A stretch of DNA of 64,000 nucleotides, from positions 929,702 through 993,701 of the forward strand of contig CP051238.1 of assembly GCA_017794925.1 (NCBI GenBank). The letters run 5' to 3'. The notes beneath the pieces are model-generated. The model saw nothing but the letters and a program-made list of their open reading frames with translations, had not been told where the DNA came from and searched no databases. Shown here in pieces: positions 53,511 through 63,920 of the stretch. Position numbers and translations under genes: made by a program. This stretch comes from Aestuariibacter sp. (GTDB lineage: Bacteria > Pseudomonadota > Gammaproteobacteria > Enterobacterales > Alteromonadaceae). Position 1 is the stretch's first letter. Each line of letters opens with the position of its first letter.

Positions 53511-55187
53511 ATGTCTATCGGTAAGTTTTGGGGCCTGGGTATTTTGTTAACTGGCCTTTGTGGCTGCAGTGGCGCTCATTCACTGCAGCCACTTCCCCCT
53601 TTCGGTTCTGAAATCATGCATCAGTCAGACCTTGGGGATGGGACTTACCGTAATCCTATTCTGCATATTGATTATTCCGACCCGGATGTCGTTGCGGTTG
53701 GTAATGATTATTACATGACCGCATCGAGCTTCAACGCAGCGCCTGGTTTACCCGTTTTACATTCTACGGACTTGGTGAACTGGACGCTGATCAACTACGC
53801 GTTGCCAGTGCAGATGCCTGCGAAACATTACGCCCGACCGCAACATGGCAATGGTGTATGGGCGCCCAACATTCGTTACCACAATGAGAAATTCTGGATC
53901 TTTTACCCCGATCCGGATTTTGGCATATATGTAGTGACTGCCGATGATCCGGCGGGAACCTGGAGCGAACCCAAACGCATTCTTGCTGGCAAAGGGTTAA
54001 TTGACCCGACTCCCTTGTGGGATGACGATGGTAACGCCTGGCTGTTACACGGTTGGGCCAAAAGTCGCGCGGGCTTTAATAACGTATTAAGTTTGCGAAA
54101 AATGGCGGCAGACACCAGTTGGGTGTCAGAGGATTATCAACACATTGTCGATGGTCACGCGTTGCCGGGTTACCGCACCCTGGAAGGGCCCAAGTTCTAC
54201 AAGCGAAATGGCTATTACTACATATTTGCCCCTGCTGGCGGTGTTGAAACCGGCTGGCAATCGGTGTTTCGGTCAAAAAACATTGCAGGCCCTTATGAAA
54301 GCAGAGTAGTTATGGCGCAGGGTAATACCCTGATCAACGGCCCGCATCAGGGCTCGTGGATACACACCGCACAGAATGAAGACTGGTTCATTCACTTTCA
54401 ATCCCGAAAGGCCTATGGTCGCATTGTGCATTTACAGCCACTTGCGTGGCAGGATGACTGGCCGGTTATTGGCAATGACGCAGATAAAGACGGCATCGGC
54501 GAACCTGTGTATGTGCATCAGAAGCCTAAGACTTTAAAAGCGGAAACGGTGAAGCCTCAACCTACCACTGACGAATTTAATGACCAACGGTACGGTTTGC
54601 AATGGCAGTGGAATGCCAACCAGCAAGACAACTGGTTTAGCTGGGAAACAAAGTCGCACATTCGGCTTCATGCCCAAATGAAAATGCCTGAAACAGGCAA
54701 TAACCTGTGGATGACGCCCAATCTGATGCTGCAGAAATTACCCGCCCAGCAATTTCAGGTGCGTATGCGCATGACCGTGCCTTCAAGTACGTTTGCATTA
54801 GAGTCTGGTCTGCTGTTATTTGGCGAAGACTACGCCTGGGTAGGTGTAAAAGCGATTAACGGCACGCCTCATCTTGTGTATGTGCAGTGCCGCAACGCTC
54901 GCACTGGATGTGATGAAAGCGTTCATGACTATGGCCCTGTTAAGAACGAAACGATCGAATTTCGCTATATTATGGCATCTGACTCGACCGCGGTATTTGG
55001 CTATCGTTATGATGACACCGAGCCCTTTACGGTAGTGGGTGAACAATTTATTGCGCGACGCGGTCGCTGGGTAGGGGCGAAAACGGGGATTTTCGCAGTA
55101 ACAAACCCTTTAATTAAAGTGGATACTAGCTCGCAAAACTATGTTGATGTGGACTACGTTCGCTTTATCCCGATGTACCGGACTTAA
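53511..55187 (+). CDS. GH43 glycosidase lipoprotein (arabinose/galactose/xylose side chains)
   Basis: A 558-residue lipoprotein with lipobox LCGC in the first 20 residues. The five-bladed propeller (about 45-340) has the three GH43 acids: Asp in IDYSDPDVVAVG (about 54), Asp in GLIDPTPLWDDDG (about 165) and Glu in RTLEGPKFYKRNGYYYIF (about 224). A C-terminal beta-sandwich (about 355-555), of the DUF1349/GH43-associated type, starts near DEFNDQRYGLQWQWNA. GH43 enzymes remove arabinofuranosyl, xylosyl or galactosyl units; which one here cannot be decided from motifs. In this operon it should trim pectin side chains. Confidence 0.9.
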   Translation: MSIGKFWGLGILLTGLCGCSGAHSLQPLPPFGSEIMHQSDLGDGTYRNPILHIDYSDPDVVAVGNDYYMTASSFNAAPGLPVLHSTDLVNWTLINYALPVQMPAKHYARPQHGNGVWAPNIRYHNEKFWIFYPDPDFGIYVVTADDPAGTWSEPKRILAGKGLIDPTPLWDDDGNAWLLHGWAKSRAGFNNVLSLRKMAADTSWVSEDYQHIVDGHALPGYRTLEGPKFYKRNGYYYIFAPAGGVETGWQSVFRSKNIAGPYESRVVMAQGNTLINGPHQGSWIHTAQNEDWFIHFQSRKAYGRIVHLQPLAWQDDWPVIGNDADKDGIGEPVYVHQKPKTLKAETVKPQPTTDEFNDQRYGLQWQWNANQQDNWFSWETKSHIRLHAQMKMPETGNNLWMTPNLMLQKLPAQQFQVRMRMTVPSSTFALESGLLLFGEDYAWVGVKAINGTPHLVYVQCRNARTGCDESVHDYGPVKNETIEFRYIMASDSTAVFGYRYDDTEPFTVVGEQFIARRGRWVGAKTGIFAVTNPLIKVDTSSQNYVDVDYVRFIPMYRT

Positions 55188-55193
55188 TCACGT

Positions 55194-56177
55194 ATGAACC
55201 TGAAACGCGTTTCCCTGTTTCTTTTACTTTGTTCCATGCTCAGTACAACGGCACTGGCAAAAGAAACGACTTTCCAAGTGGATGATGGCTATACGCCGGG
55301 TGAACGCTTTGCACGCTATAAACCTAAACACCCGGAACTGAAATGGCCGGTATTGCAATACCGGGAAGGGCAGGCCGCAGAATTTGAGCGACCTTATAAA
55401 TCGCTGGGAAATCGCGATTTGCACATAGACACATTTTTCCCTTCAGCAGAAAATCACAATGGTCAGGTGATTGTGCTGATTCACGGAGGCGGTTGGCGCG
55501 CAGGCAATAAGTCCCATTTTTATCCGCTTGCTAATAAACTGGCTCAGCTTGGCTACACCGTATTTACTCCTGAATATCGTCTGTCAATTGAGGCCCAATA
55601 TCCCGCGGGCATGCTGGATATTGTAGATGCCGTGCTGTGGGTCAAAGCGAACAGCGAAACACTGATGATCAACCCAGACAGAGTTGCCATCGGTGGTGGT
55701 TCGTCCGGTGGTCAAATGGCCGCATTGGCGGGCTTTACCGCTCACTTGCCGCTATTTAATACGCAACAGGACGCTGACCCGCGTGTTAATGCCGTTATTG
55801 ATCTGGACGGCGTACTGGATTTCACTACACCACTGGCGCTGCAATTTGAAGACAAACGTAAAGCTAAGTCTGCTGCAGCCTTGTGGCTGGGCGGCGACTA
55901 TCAGACCATGCCAGCGCGCTGGAAAGAAGCGTCTGCTGCTACCCATGTGCACAATAATACCCCGCCCACACTGGTGATCAGCAGTGGTCAGGTGCGCTTT
56001 ACGGCAGGGCATGAAGCGGTAGGCAAAGCGCTTAACCAATACGGTATCGATTACGAATTTGTCATGCTACCGCCCACTATTCATACGTTTTGGTTGTTTG
56101 AGCCGTACCTGAGCCAGACAACGGAAACCATTCATACCTTTTTACAGCGTGTCGCCACGCAAGGAGTACCGCAGTGA
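55194..56177 (+). CDS. Exported alpha/beta-hydrolase esterase of the pectin operon
   Basis: A 327-residue exported esterase (signal MNLKRVSLFLLLCSMLSTTALA). The fold shows the oxyanion HGGGWRAGNKSHFYP (about 97-111), the nucleophile elbow IGGGSSGGQMAAL (Ser near 169) and a C-terminal PPTIHTFWLF with the likely catalytic His near 306. This is the HGGGW carboxylesterase/lipase group, which includes acetyl- and feruloyl-type esterases. Between GH43 and GH28 genes it probably deacetylates pectin. The stop overlaps the GH28 GTG start (GTGA). Confidence 0.85.
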   Translation: MNLKRVSLFLLLCSMLSTTALAKETTFQVDDGYTPGERFARYKPKHPELKWPVLQYREGQAAEFERPYKSLGNRDLHIDTFFPSAENHNGQVIVLIHGGGWRAGNKSHFYPLANKLAQLGYTVFTPEYRLSIEAQYPAGMLDIVDAVLWVKANSETLMINPDRVAIGGGSSGGQMAALAGFTAHLPLFNTQQDADPRVNAVIDLDGVLDFTTPLALQFEDKRKAKSAAALWLGGDYQTMPARWKEASAATHVHNNTPPTLVISSGQVRFTAGHEAVGKALNQYGIDYEFVMLPPTIHTFWLFEPYLSQTTETIHTFLQRVATQGVPQ

Positions 56178-57604
56178 CTATGTCGATGAACCGTCGGTCT
56201 TTATTAAAACTAATGGGTACAGGCTCAGCCGCCATGGGCGCGCTGACAATGTCGGGTTGTACAGGCAGTCCTTCCGCAAACAGTGATTTTGCCTGGAACG
56301 ATCAGGCCAACGCCATCCGAGCGCGTATTGTGCCGCCAAGCTTTCCATCACGCAGCGCGGTGATTACCGAGTACGGCGCCAAAGCGGGCAGTGGCGAAAA
56401 TGTTAGTGACGCCATTCACGCCGCGATTGAAGCAATTGCAAAACAAGGTGGTGGCCGTGTAGTCGTGCCGAAAGGCGAGTTTTACACCGGCCCGGTTCAC
56501 CTCAAATCCAATATCAATTTGCATATTGAGGAAGGCGCTACGCTGCACTTCATCCCGGAACCAGAACTGTACAAACCCTACGTGTTCACCCGCTGGGAAG
56601 GCACGGAACTCATGGGATATTCGCCGCTTATTTATGCGTACGAACAAACCAATGTAGCCATTACCGGTAAAGGCACGCTGGAAGGTGGCGGTAGCCCAAC
56701 CCAGTGGTGGCCCTGGAAAGGTAAATGGAAAGAGGCTGACTGGGGCGATCATCCGGTTGAAAACCAGAAGTTTACCCGCGATGTGTTGCGCCAGATGGCA
56801 GAAGACGAAGTGCCGGTAGCCCAGCGTGTGTTCGATGAAAACTACCTGCGTCCGCCATTTATTCAGCCCTATAAATGCAAAAACGTGCTTATTGAAGGCG
56901 TTACCATCAAGAATTCACCGTTCTGGCTGGTCAACCCTGTGTTGTGTGACAACGTAACGGTAACCGGCGTTCACTGTGACAGCCATGGCCCCAATTCAGA
57001 CGGGTGCGACCCGGAGAGTTGTAAAGATGTGCTTATAGAAAACTGTGTGTTCGATACTGGCGATGACTGCATTGCAATCAAGTCAGGCCGTAATGCCGAT
57101 GGTCGCAGGGTAGGCGCGCCATGTGAAAATATCCTGATCAACGCTTGCCAAATGAAAGCCGGACACGGCGGTGTGGTGATTGGCAGTGAGATTTCTGGCG
57201 GGGTAAAAAACCTGTATGCCCAGCACTGCGAAATGAGCAGCCCGGATTTAGACCGGGGAATTCGCATTAAAACCAATTCCATTCGCGGTGGGCATTTACA
57301 AAACCTGAACTACCGTCATTTGCGCATTGGCAAGGTAAAAGATGCCATCGTGATCAACTTTTATTATGAAGAAGGCGATGTGGGCCAGTTTATGCCTACC
57401 CTGGAAGCCATCTCCATTGAAAATCTGCATGTTGTGGAAGCCAAGCGCGCCTTTATGATGCGCGGGTATCCTCATACGCCCATTACCGGCGTGTCGCTGA
57501 AAAATATCACAATCGAGAAAGCGGAAAAGGACTCTGTGATTGAGAATGTCGCCGAGGTCACCCAGGAGAATATCGTTATCAACGGTAAAGCGGTGGTGAT
57601 CTAA
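56174..57604 (+). CDS. Polygalacturonase (GH28), Tat-type lipoprotein
   Basis: Hydrolyses alpha-1,4-linked galacturonic acid in de-esterified pectin. 476 residues from GTG at 56174, with AAGGAG 7 nt upstream; the ATG at 56180 is less well spaced. The N-terminus combines a twin-arginine motif (NRRSLLKLMG) with a lipobox (TMSGC). The parallel beta-helix carries the GH28 catalytic set: NSDGCDPES (about 274), FDTGDDCIAIKSG (about 293-305), AGHGGVVIGSE (His about 331) and GIRIKTN. It overlaps the esterase gene by 4 nt. Exo versus endo action cannot be told from motifs. Confidence 0.93.
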   Translation: MTMSMNRRSLLKLMGTGSAAMGALTMSGCTGSPSANSDFAWNDQANAIRARIVPPSFPSRSAVITEYGAKAGSGENVSDAIHAAIEAIAKQGGGRVVVPKGEFYTGPVHLKSNINLHIEEGATLHFIPEPELYKPYVFTRWEGTELMGYSPLIYAYEQTNVAITGKGTLEGGGSPTQWWPWKGKWKEADWGDHPVENQKFTRDVLRQMAEDEVPVAQRVFDENYLRPPFIQPYKCKNVLIEGVTIKNSPFWLVNPVLCDNVTVTGVHCDSHGPNSDGCDPESCKDVLIENCVFDTGDDCIAIKSGRNADGRRVGAPCENILINACQMKAGHGGVVIGSEISGGVKNLYAQHCEMSSPDLDRGIRIKTNSIRGGHLQNLNYRHLRIGKVKDAIVINFYYEEGDVGQFMPTLEAISIENLHVVEAKRAFMMRGYPHTPITGVSLKNITIEKAEKDSVIENVAEVTQENIVINGKAVVI

Positions 57605-57605
57605 C

Positions 57606-58769
57606 ATGGGAGTACAGGGAAGACTATGCAGGATGCTGGCCTTATGCGCCATGCTTCTGGGCGGGTGCGCAGCGCTTCTAAGTGGGTGCGCAACGCCGCC
57701 CGGCCAAACGGTAGATCGCATTGACGCACGCGTGCTAAGCGCACAGAGTGACAGTGCATTTACGTCGATACAAGCGGCCATCGACGCCGCCCCGGACGGG
57801 CAACCCTGGACGATTTTCATCGGGCCAGGAGTATTCGAAGAACGGGTCATTGTCAATAAACCTGGCATTCGACTTGTCGGCAGTGGTAAACGCAACACAA
57901 CCATTGCTTACGCCCGTTATGCAGGCGAGCCTGTCGTGCCTGGTAGCGAGGAAACCTGGGGAACGTTTCGAACGGCCGTAGTGGAGGTGTTGGCGCCCGA
58001 CGTCAGCCTGTTTGATTTAACGATTGAAAATACCTACGACTATCCGGCAGACGATAAGCTGCCCAAAGGCCACCCGGATAAAATTCGTGGTACCCAGGCT
58101 GTAGCACTTAAAATAGCAGAACAAGCCGACCGCACTGTGCTTCAGCGCGTAACCTTGCTGGGTTATCAGGATACACTTTACGCTCAATCTGGCAGAACCT
58201 ATGTTCTGGACAGTGAAATTGCCGGGCATGTGGATTTTATATTCGGTGCAGGTAACGTGCTGTTCGAATATAGCGATGTGATTTCCCGGCCAAGGGCACA
58301 TCCAATGACGTTTACCGGGTATGTGACCGCACCCAGCACGCTGATTGAGCAAGAGTTCGGCTTTACCTTTCTGAACTGCCGATTGCTGCGCGAGATTGGC
58401 GTGCCCGACAACAGTGTGCCATTGGGCCGCCCCTGGCACCCTACCACTACCTTTGATGACGGGCGTTATGCCAATCCGAATGCCATTGGCAAAAGCACTT
58501 TCATCAATACATTTATGGACGGCCACATTGCGCAGGTTGGATGGAGCAGTATGGGTGGCACTGCCAAAGATGGTTCTCGCAAACGCTTTATGCCGTTAAC
58601 CGACGCGCGATTTAGTGAGTTTGGCAGTTACGGGCCTGGGGCACATAGCAATACCGACAGGCCGCAAATATCGGCAGCAGATCTGCCTCTGTATACAAAA
58701 GAAAAAGCACTGAATGACTGGACACCCACTACGTTGTCCAGACAAGCGCATCGCTTGTTAATTCAGTAA
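57606..58769 (+). CDS. Pectin methylesterase (CE8) lipoprotein
   Basis: De-esterifies methylated homogalacturonan, preparing it for GH28. 387 residues, exported with two possible lipoboxes (LLGGC near residue 21 and LLSGC near 28). The right-handed beta-helix holds the CE8 residues: the Gln/Asp of LLGYQDTLYAQSG (about 185-190), Asp of GHVDFIFGAGN (about 207-216) and Arg of PLGRPWHP (about 273). It is the last gene of the GH105-GH43-esterase-GH28-CE8 operon, 2 bp after GH28. A stem-loop follows. Confidence 0.94.
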   Translation: MGVQGRLCRMLALCAMLLGGCAALLSGCATPPGQTVDRIDARVLSAQSDSAFTSIQAAIDAAPDGQPWTIFIGPGVFEERVIVNKPGIRLVGSGKRNTTIAYARYAGEPVVPGSEETWGTFRTAVVEVLAPDVSLFDLTIENTYDYPADDKLPKGHPDKIRGTQAVALKIAEQADRTVLQRVTLLGYQDTLYAQSGRTYVLDSEIAGHVDFIFGAGNVLFEYSDVISRPRAHPMTFTGYVTAPSTLIEQEFGFTFLNCRLLREIGVPDNSVPLGRPWHPTTTFDDGRYANPNAIGKSTFINTFMDGHIAQVGWSSMGGTAKDGSRKRFMPLTDARFSEFGSYGPGAHSNTDRPQISAADLPLYTKEKALNDWTPTTLSRQAHRLLIQ

Positions 58770-58778
58770 TTCCTATCG

Positions 58779-58804
58779 CCAGGGCCTGAGTTTTTCAGCC
58801 CTGG
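58779..58804 (+). terminator. Probable terminator of the GH105-CE8 operon
   Basis: CCAGGG (58779-58784) pairs with CCCTGG (58799-58804) and, after one bulged C, CTGA with TCAG around a short loop, 10 bp after the CE8 stop. The T-tract (TGGCATTTTC) is weak. Confidence 0.55.
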
Positions 58805-58868
58805 TGGCATTTTCATCACATGCCGCTCACAGGCACAAAAAAATTTTCAAATTTTTTTTAATAAACCC

Positions 58869-58895
58869 CTTGATCTTGTCTGGGTACTCCCCCAT
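58869..58895 (+). promoter_or_regulatory. Sigma-32-type heat-shock promoter of groES-groEL
   Basis: CTTGAT (58869-58874), 15 bp, CCCCAT (58890-58895) followed by TTA, matching the RpoH consensus CTTGAA-N(11-16)-CCCATNT. It is 120 bp before the groES ATG. It also marks the right-hand limit of the pectin island. Confidence 0.8.
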
Positions 58896-59016
58896 TTAAC
58901 CACGCAGTAACAATTTTACGGCCCATCAGGGTCAAACTAGGCAAACGGCGTATGACCAATGTATACGTCGGCTAATCACAAAAATTGAATAGTTAGATTA
59001 TTCAGGAGATTTGAAA

Positions 59017-59307
59017 ATGGCAATTCGTCCTTTACACGATCGCGTAATCGTCAAGCGCGCAGAGCAAGAAAGCAAATCTGCTGGCGGTATCGTATTGACC
59101 GGTTCTGCGGCAGAAAAATCGACTCGCGGTGAAATCATCGCTGTGGGTAACGGTCGCATTCTGGAGAATGGCGAAGTGAAAGCGTTAGACGTAAAAGTCG
59201 GCGACACCGTTATTTTCAACGACGGTTACGGCGTAAAAACCGAGAAGCTGGATGGCGAAGAAGTGCTCATCATGAGCGAAAGCGACATTCTGGCAATCGT
59301 AGAGTAA
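59017..59307 (+). CDS. groES: Co-chaperonin GroES
   Basis: Lid of the GroEL chamber, a heptameric ring of 96-residue subunits. The ATG at 59017 follows AGGAG by 8 nt and gives the standard [14 protein letters not shown] start; a TTG at 59011 is not needed. The mobile loop [20 protein letters not shown] (about 16-35) and the roof and C-terminal [16 protein letters not shown] are typical. It is 33 bp before groEL and under a heat-shock promoter. Assignment is secure. Confidence 0.98.
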   Translation: MAIRPLHDRVIVKRAEQESKSAGGIVLTGSAAEKSTRGEIIAVGNGRILENGEVKALDVKVGDTVIFNDGYGVKTEKLDGEEVLIMSESDILAIVE

Positions 59308-59328
59308 TAAACCGTTTAACCGAATTGA

Positions 59329-60987
<1,659 letters not shown>

Positions 60988-61010
60988 GCCACCCATAAGC
61001 TTAACGCTTA

Positions 61011-61040
61011 AAAGAAAGGCACTCTTCGGAGTGCCTTTTT
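61011..61040. terminator. Strong bidirectional terminator after groEL (copy 1 of a 30-bp repeat)
   Basis: AAAGGCACTC (61015-61024), TTCG, GAGTGCCTTT (61029-61038), with a UUCG tetraloop and T-run; the A-run before it gives a T-run on the minus strand as well. It ends groEL and the minus-strand DUF885 gene. Positions 61011-61040 match 63754-63783 at 29 of 30 bases. Confidence 0.9.
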
Positions 61041-61072
61041 CGTTCCAACTCAATATGATTACACATTCTGGT

Positions 61073-62851
61073 TTATTGATGCATGTCCTGCTCAACAACT
61101 TCTTCGAGTAATGACAAAGGTAATGAGCCATGCCCCAACAGTGACTGGTGAAATGCCTTCAAGGAAAACTGATCGCCGAGTTTGTGTTGCATTTTTGCTC
61201 GCAACGCCTGTATTTTCATCAGACCAATTTTATACATCGGGCCGGAACCCGGCACTACGATCGCTCTGTCAACTTCAACAATAGCTTCCTCTTCACTTTG
61301 GGCTGCTTGCGATACCAGATAGTTTATTGCCTCTTGCCTGCTCCATCGGCGAGTGTGAATACCTGTATCAATTACCATTCTTGCAGCGCGTGAGAGGTCG
61401 TAATGTAATGTGGCCAGTTCATGTTCGGGTGAATCGACCAAACCAATTTGCTGAGGTAATTGTTCAGCATACATTGCCCAGCCTTCCATATAGGCACCAA
61501 ATACACCTTCAGCAAACATAATGGGAATTCCGGCCACTTGCGATGAAGCAAAGCTTTCGTAATGATGTCCGGGAATCCCTTCATGGTAGGCAAGTATCGG
61601 CAATGTGTGTTTTGGAAGGGCCTTAAGATTACTCAGGTTGACGTAAACATGATTGGCGCTGTACCTTGCCAGCGTATCTGTTTTTTCTGACAAAACAGGG
61701 CTTCTTTCAATTTTTAGCGCAGGGATGTCCGTTAGAGTAAATAGTTCAGGCAATGCCACAGCAAGTTCATCTATAGCCTGTTGCATGCTGTTAATTAGTT
61801 CAGTTCTACCACTTTGCGAGTCTGGGTAGTAGAGTGCGGGATTATCAAGGAAGCTCGCGTAGGCAGCGGCGATACCATCTTTGGTATCAATACCTTGTGC
61901 AGCAAGAATTGCTATCATTCGCTGCTGAATACGATGCACTTCGTCGACGCCTGTCTGATATACCTCGTCAGGTGTCAGATCTGAAGTTGTAAAAAAGCGC
62001 AGCAAGGCCGCATATGCGTTTTCACCATCTGGCAGGCGCCAGTAACCAACTCCAGGTTTAGATTTCTCAAGCAATTGATTGTACATATCAATTAAACGGT
62101 AATATGCCGGATAAACAACTTCCGCTACGAGTGCCTTTGCCTGTTCGTAAAACTGCAATTGTTGCTCTGGCGTCACTGAGCTGAGTTGACTCATTCTTTG
62201 CTTGAGCGAAGTGAGTAAGATGTTGTCGTCTAAGGGAGTATGCACAAACTTCTGCATTTGTTCTGTCACATTTTCAATAACAATAGCCGGAGGAACAATG
62301 CCCCGATTGGCGCGCATTTCAACGGCATCAATTATTTGTTCAAAATAGCGTTTACTGTCACGTAAACGCGCTAAATAGTGCTTGATATCTGTCTCAGACG
62401 ATATCGGGTGAGACTTACTCATATAGTCAGGATATTGACTTTGTAGGCCACCAAATGTATCCAGAGGATAATTGTGGTATTTGTAGGGCTCCAGCTCGAT
62501 CAAGCTGTCCAGTAAATATAGAGTTGCCTGCTTTGTGATGGCATCTTGTCCTTCCAATTCTTGATATGACTGAGTAATCGCTTTGATTTTTGTAAGATCG
62601 GGCAGCTTTTCAAGTATGGTCGTTTGCCGGGCGTCGTCTAAATGTGCGTTATGCTCATCTATCCCAAGATTATGCAGACCCAGCGTTGTTTTCATTTGTG
62701 GGCTGGCTAGCGCCAGTTTGATAACTTCTCTGTCGAGAAAAATACGTAGCGTAAAGGGTTTTTCGACAAACCACTGATGCGTTCCAATACCTACAAGGAT
62801 TAATAATAAGGCCAAGAAAATACCCAGTGTCCAATAAACTACCTTTTTCAT
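61073..62851 (-). CDS. DUF885 family protein with HExxH-like motif
   Basis: A 592-residue protein from the ATG at 62851, which starts MKKVVYWTLGIFLALLLILV, a single membrane anchor or uncleaved signal; in-frame starts upstream at 62875 and 62911 have no ribosome site. The large helical body has AYHEGIPGHHYESFASS (about 430-447), which resembles a zinc peptidase HExxH arrangement, plus GAYMEGWAMYAEQLP. These are hallmarks of the DUF885 family, related to oligopeptidase-like folds, with no firm substrate. It is probably in one transcript with the PEP-CTERM-like gene upstream, 65 bp away. Confidence 0.8.
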   Translation of the reverse strand: MKKVVYWTLGIFLALLLILVGIGTHQWFVEKPFTLRIFLDREVIKLALASPQMKTTLGLHNLGIDEHNAHLDDARQTTILEKLPDLTKIKAITQSYQELEGQDAITKQATLYLLDSLIELEPYKYHNYPLDTFGGLQSQYPDYMSKSHPISSETDIKHYLARLRDSKRYFEQIIDAVEMRANRGIVPPAIVIENVTEQMQKFVHTPLDDNILLTSLKQRMSQLSSVTPEQQLQFYEQAKALVAEVVYPAYYRLIDMYNQLLEKSKPGVGYWRLPDGENAYAALLRFFTTSDLTPDEVYQTGVDEVHRIQQRMIAILAAQGIDTKDGIAAAYASFLDNPALYYPDSQSGRTELINSMQQAIDELAVALPELFTLTDIPALKIERSPVLSEKTDTLARYSANHVYVNLSNLKALPKHTLPILAYHEGIPGHHYESFASSQVAGIPIMFAEGVFGAYMEGWAMYAEQLPQQIGLVDSPEHELATLHYDLSRAARMVIDTGIHTRRWSRQEAINYLVSQAAQSEEEAIVEVDRAIVVPGSGPMYKIGLMKIQALRAKMQHKLGDQFSLKAFHQSLLGHGSLPLSLLEEVVEQDMHQ

Positions 62852-62916
62852 TTTTGTGTTATTCCGGATAAACATATAGGAGCTGTTCGACTTGTATTTG
62901 CCGAACAGCATGAGTA

Positions 62917-63480
62917 TTAGTGTGAACGTTGCTGCGATCTGATTGTGATAAACAGCGCAACAGCCAGTATCAATGAGAACAAGGAAGGAGCAGGCACGCT
63001 TGTAGCTTCATTCCAGCTAAAAGACGTTACACCCTCCGTCATAATGCAGCAGTTGTCCGACGTTAAATCTGCATCAAATATACCGATGTCATTAATTCCG
63101 TCATACAAAGTCAGAATGCCAAAATCCAGGCGGGTCGCATCTCTATTATTGCAATCCCAGGCACATAGAAAAGAACTGATAACGGCGCCATTATTTACTG
63201 TAAAATTAAATGCGCCTCCGTCTATTGCATATGTTGCCAGGCTATCGCTACTGTCTCCCGACAGTGTGTGGGAGAATAGGTCGTTCGACCATGTCACTTC
63301 CCAGAAAAAAAACTTCTCCAAAAGGTTGACGTTATCTTGTACATCAGCAGCGTTGATCTGTACGACCGCATCCATCGTCCAGCCAGTATCAGAGCTACCA
63401 GAGCCATTCCACTGAATAAGCCCTGCGCTGGCTTGTGAGACAAACATCAAACTGATTATTAAACTCAGTATTTTCATCAT
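62917..63480 (-). CDS. PEP-CTERM-like exported protein
   Basis: A 187-residue exported protein. AAGGA lies 7 nt before the ATG at 63480. Signal peptide MMKILSLIISLMFVSQASA. The mature part is beta-rich, Asp/Asn/Ser-rich with CAWDC and NCC clusters. The C-terminus has VPAPSLFSLILAVALFITIR then QQRSH: a VPxP element, a hydrophobic helix and a basic tail, the layout of PEP-CTERM sorting signals (variant VPAP). Such proteins are processed by an exosortase and go to the cell surface or exopolysaccharide. No exosortase gene is in the window. Confidence 0.7.
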   Translation of the reverse strand: MMKILSLIISLMFVSQASAGLIQWNGSGSSDTGWTMDAVVQINAADVQDNVNLLEKFFFWEVTWSNDLFSHTLSGDSSDSLATYAIDGGAFNFTVNNGAVISSFLCAWDCNNRDATRLDFGILTLYDGINDIGIFDADLTSDNCCIMTEGVTSFSWNEATSVPAPSLFSLILAVALFITIRSQQRSH

Positions 63481-63920
63481 GGTTATTTCCTTTATTTACG
63501 TGCTTCATGCAAAAGTCCACTGCATTGCGGATTGAAATAACATTGCAGCGGATTGTTCCAAGTCAGAGAATGAAAAAACTCATGTTAAAAAACCTGAAGA
63601 AAACCTGAATTTTTCCTTACGGTTTTTATATATTTTTTTAAGTTATTGATTTTATTTGGTTTGATTTTGGGGTGTTTGTGTCGCGCTTTCAGGTGAAAAT
63701 CATAAAAGCAGGGTGAGTTAGACTGCACTATCATCAATGAAGTAAATGACGAGAAAGAAAGGCGCTCTTCGGAGTGCCTTTTTTAATGGTTACGGTTTAC
63801 TCTTGTGTCTAAATAAAGTCATTACCATCGCTATAATCAAACGACTTATCTTTGAAGAGTAGGTTTACTCCTAATCCATTGCTATATTAAAACGATTATA
63901 ATTTTACAAGTTATGCCCTA
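63481..63920. other. Intergenic region, 440 bp, with terminator copy 2
   Basis: AT-rich stretch between the PEP-CTERM-like gene (minus) and the edge lipoprotein gene (plus). It holds a terminator at 63754-63783 that is not preceded by a plus-strand gene, and no recognisable RNA gene. A TATAAT at about 63832 is a possible -10 for the edge gene. Confidence 0.55.
63754..63783 (+). terminator. Orphan terminator, copy 2 of the 30-bp repeat
   Basis: AAAGGCGCTC, TTCG, GAGTGCCTTT with a G:T pair and following T-run, differing from the groEL terminator at one base of 30. No plus-strand gene lies between 61,041 and this site, so it has no obvious transcript to end. Confidence 0.7.
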
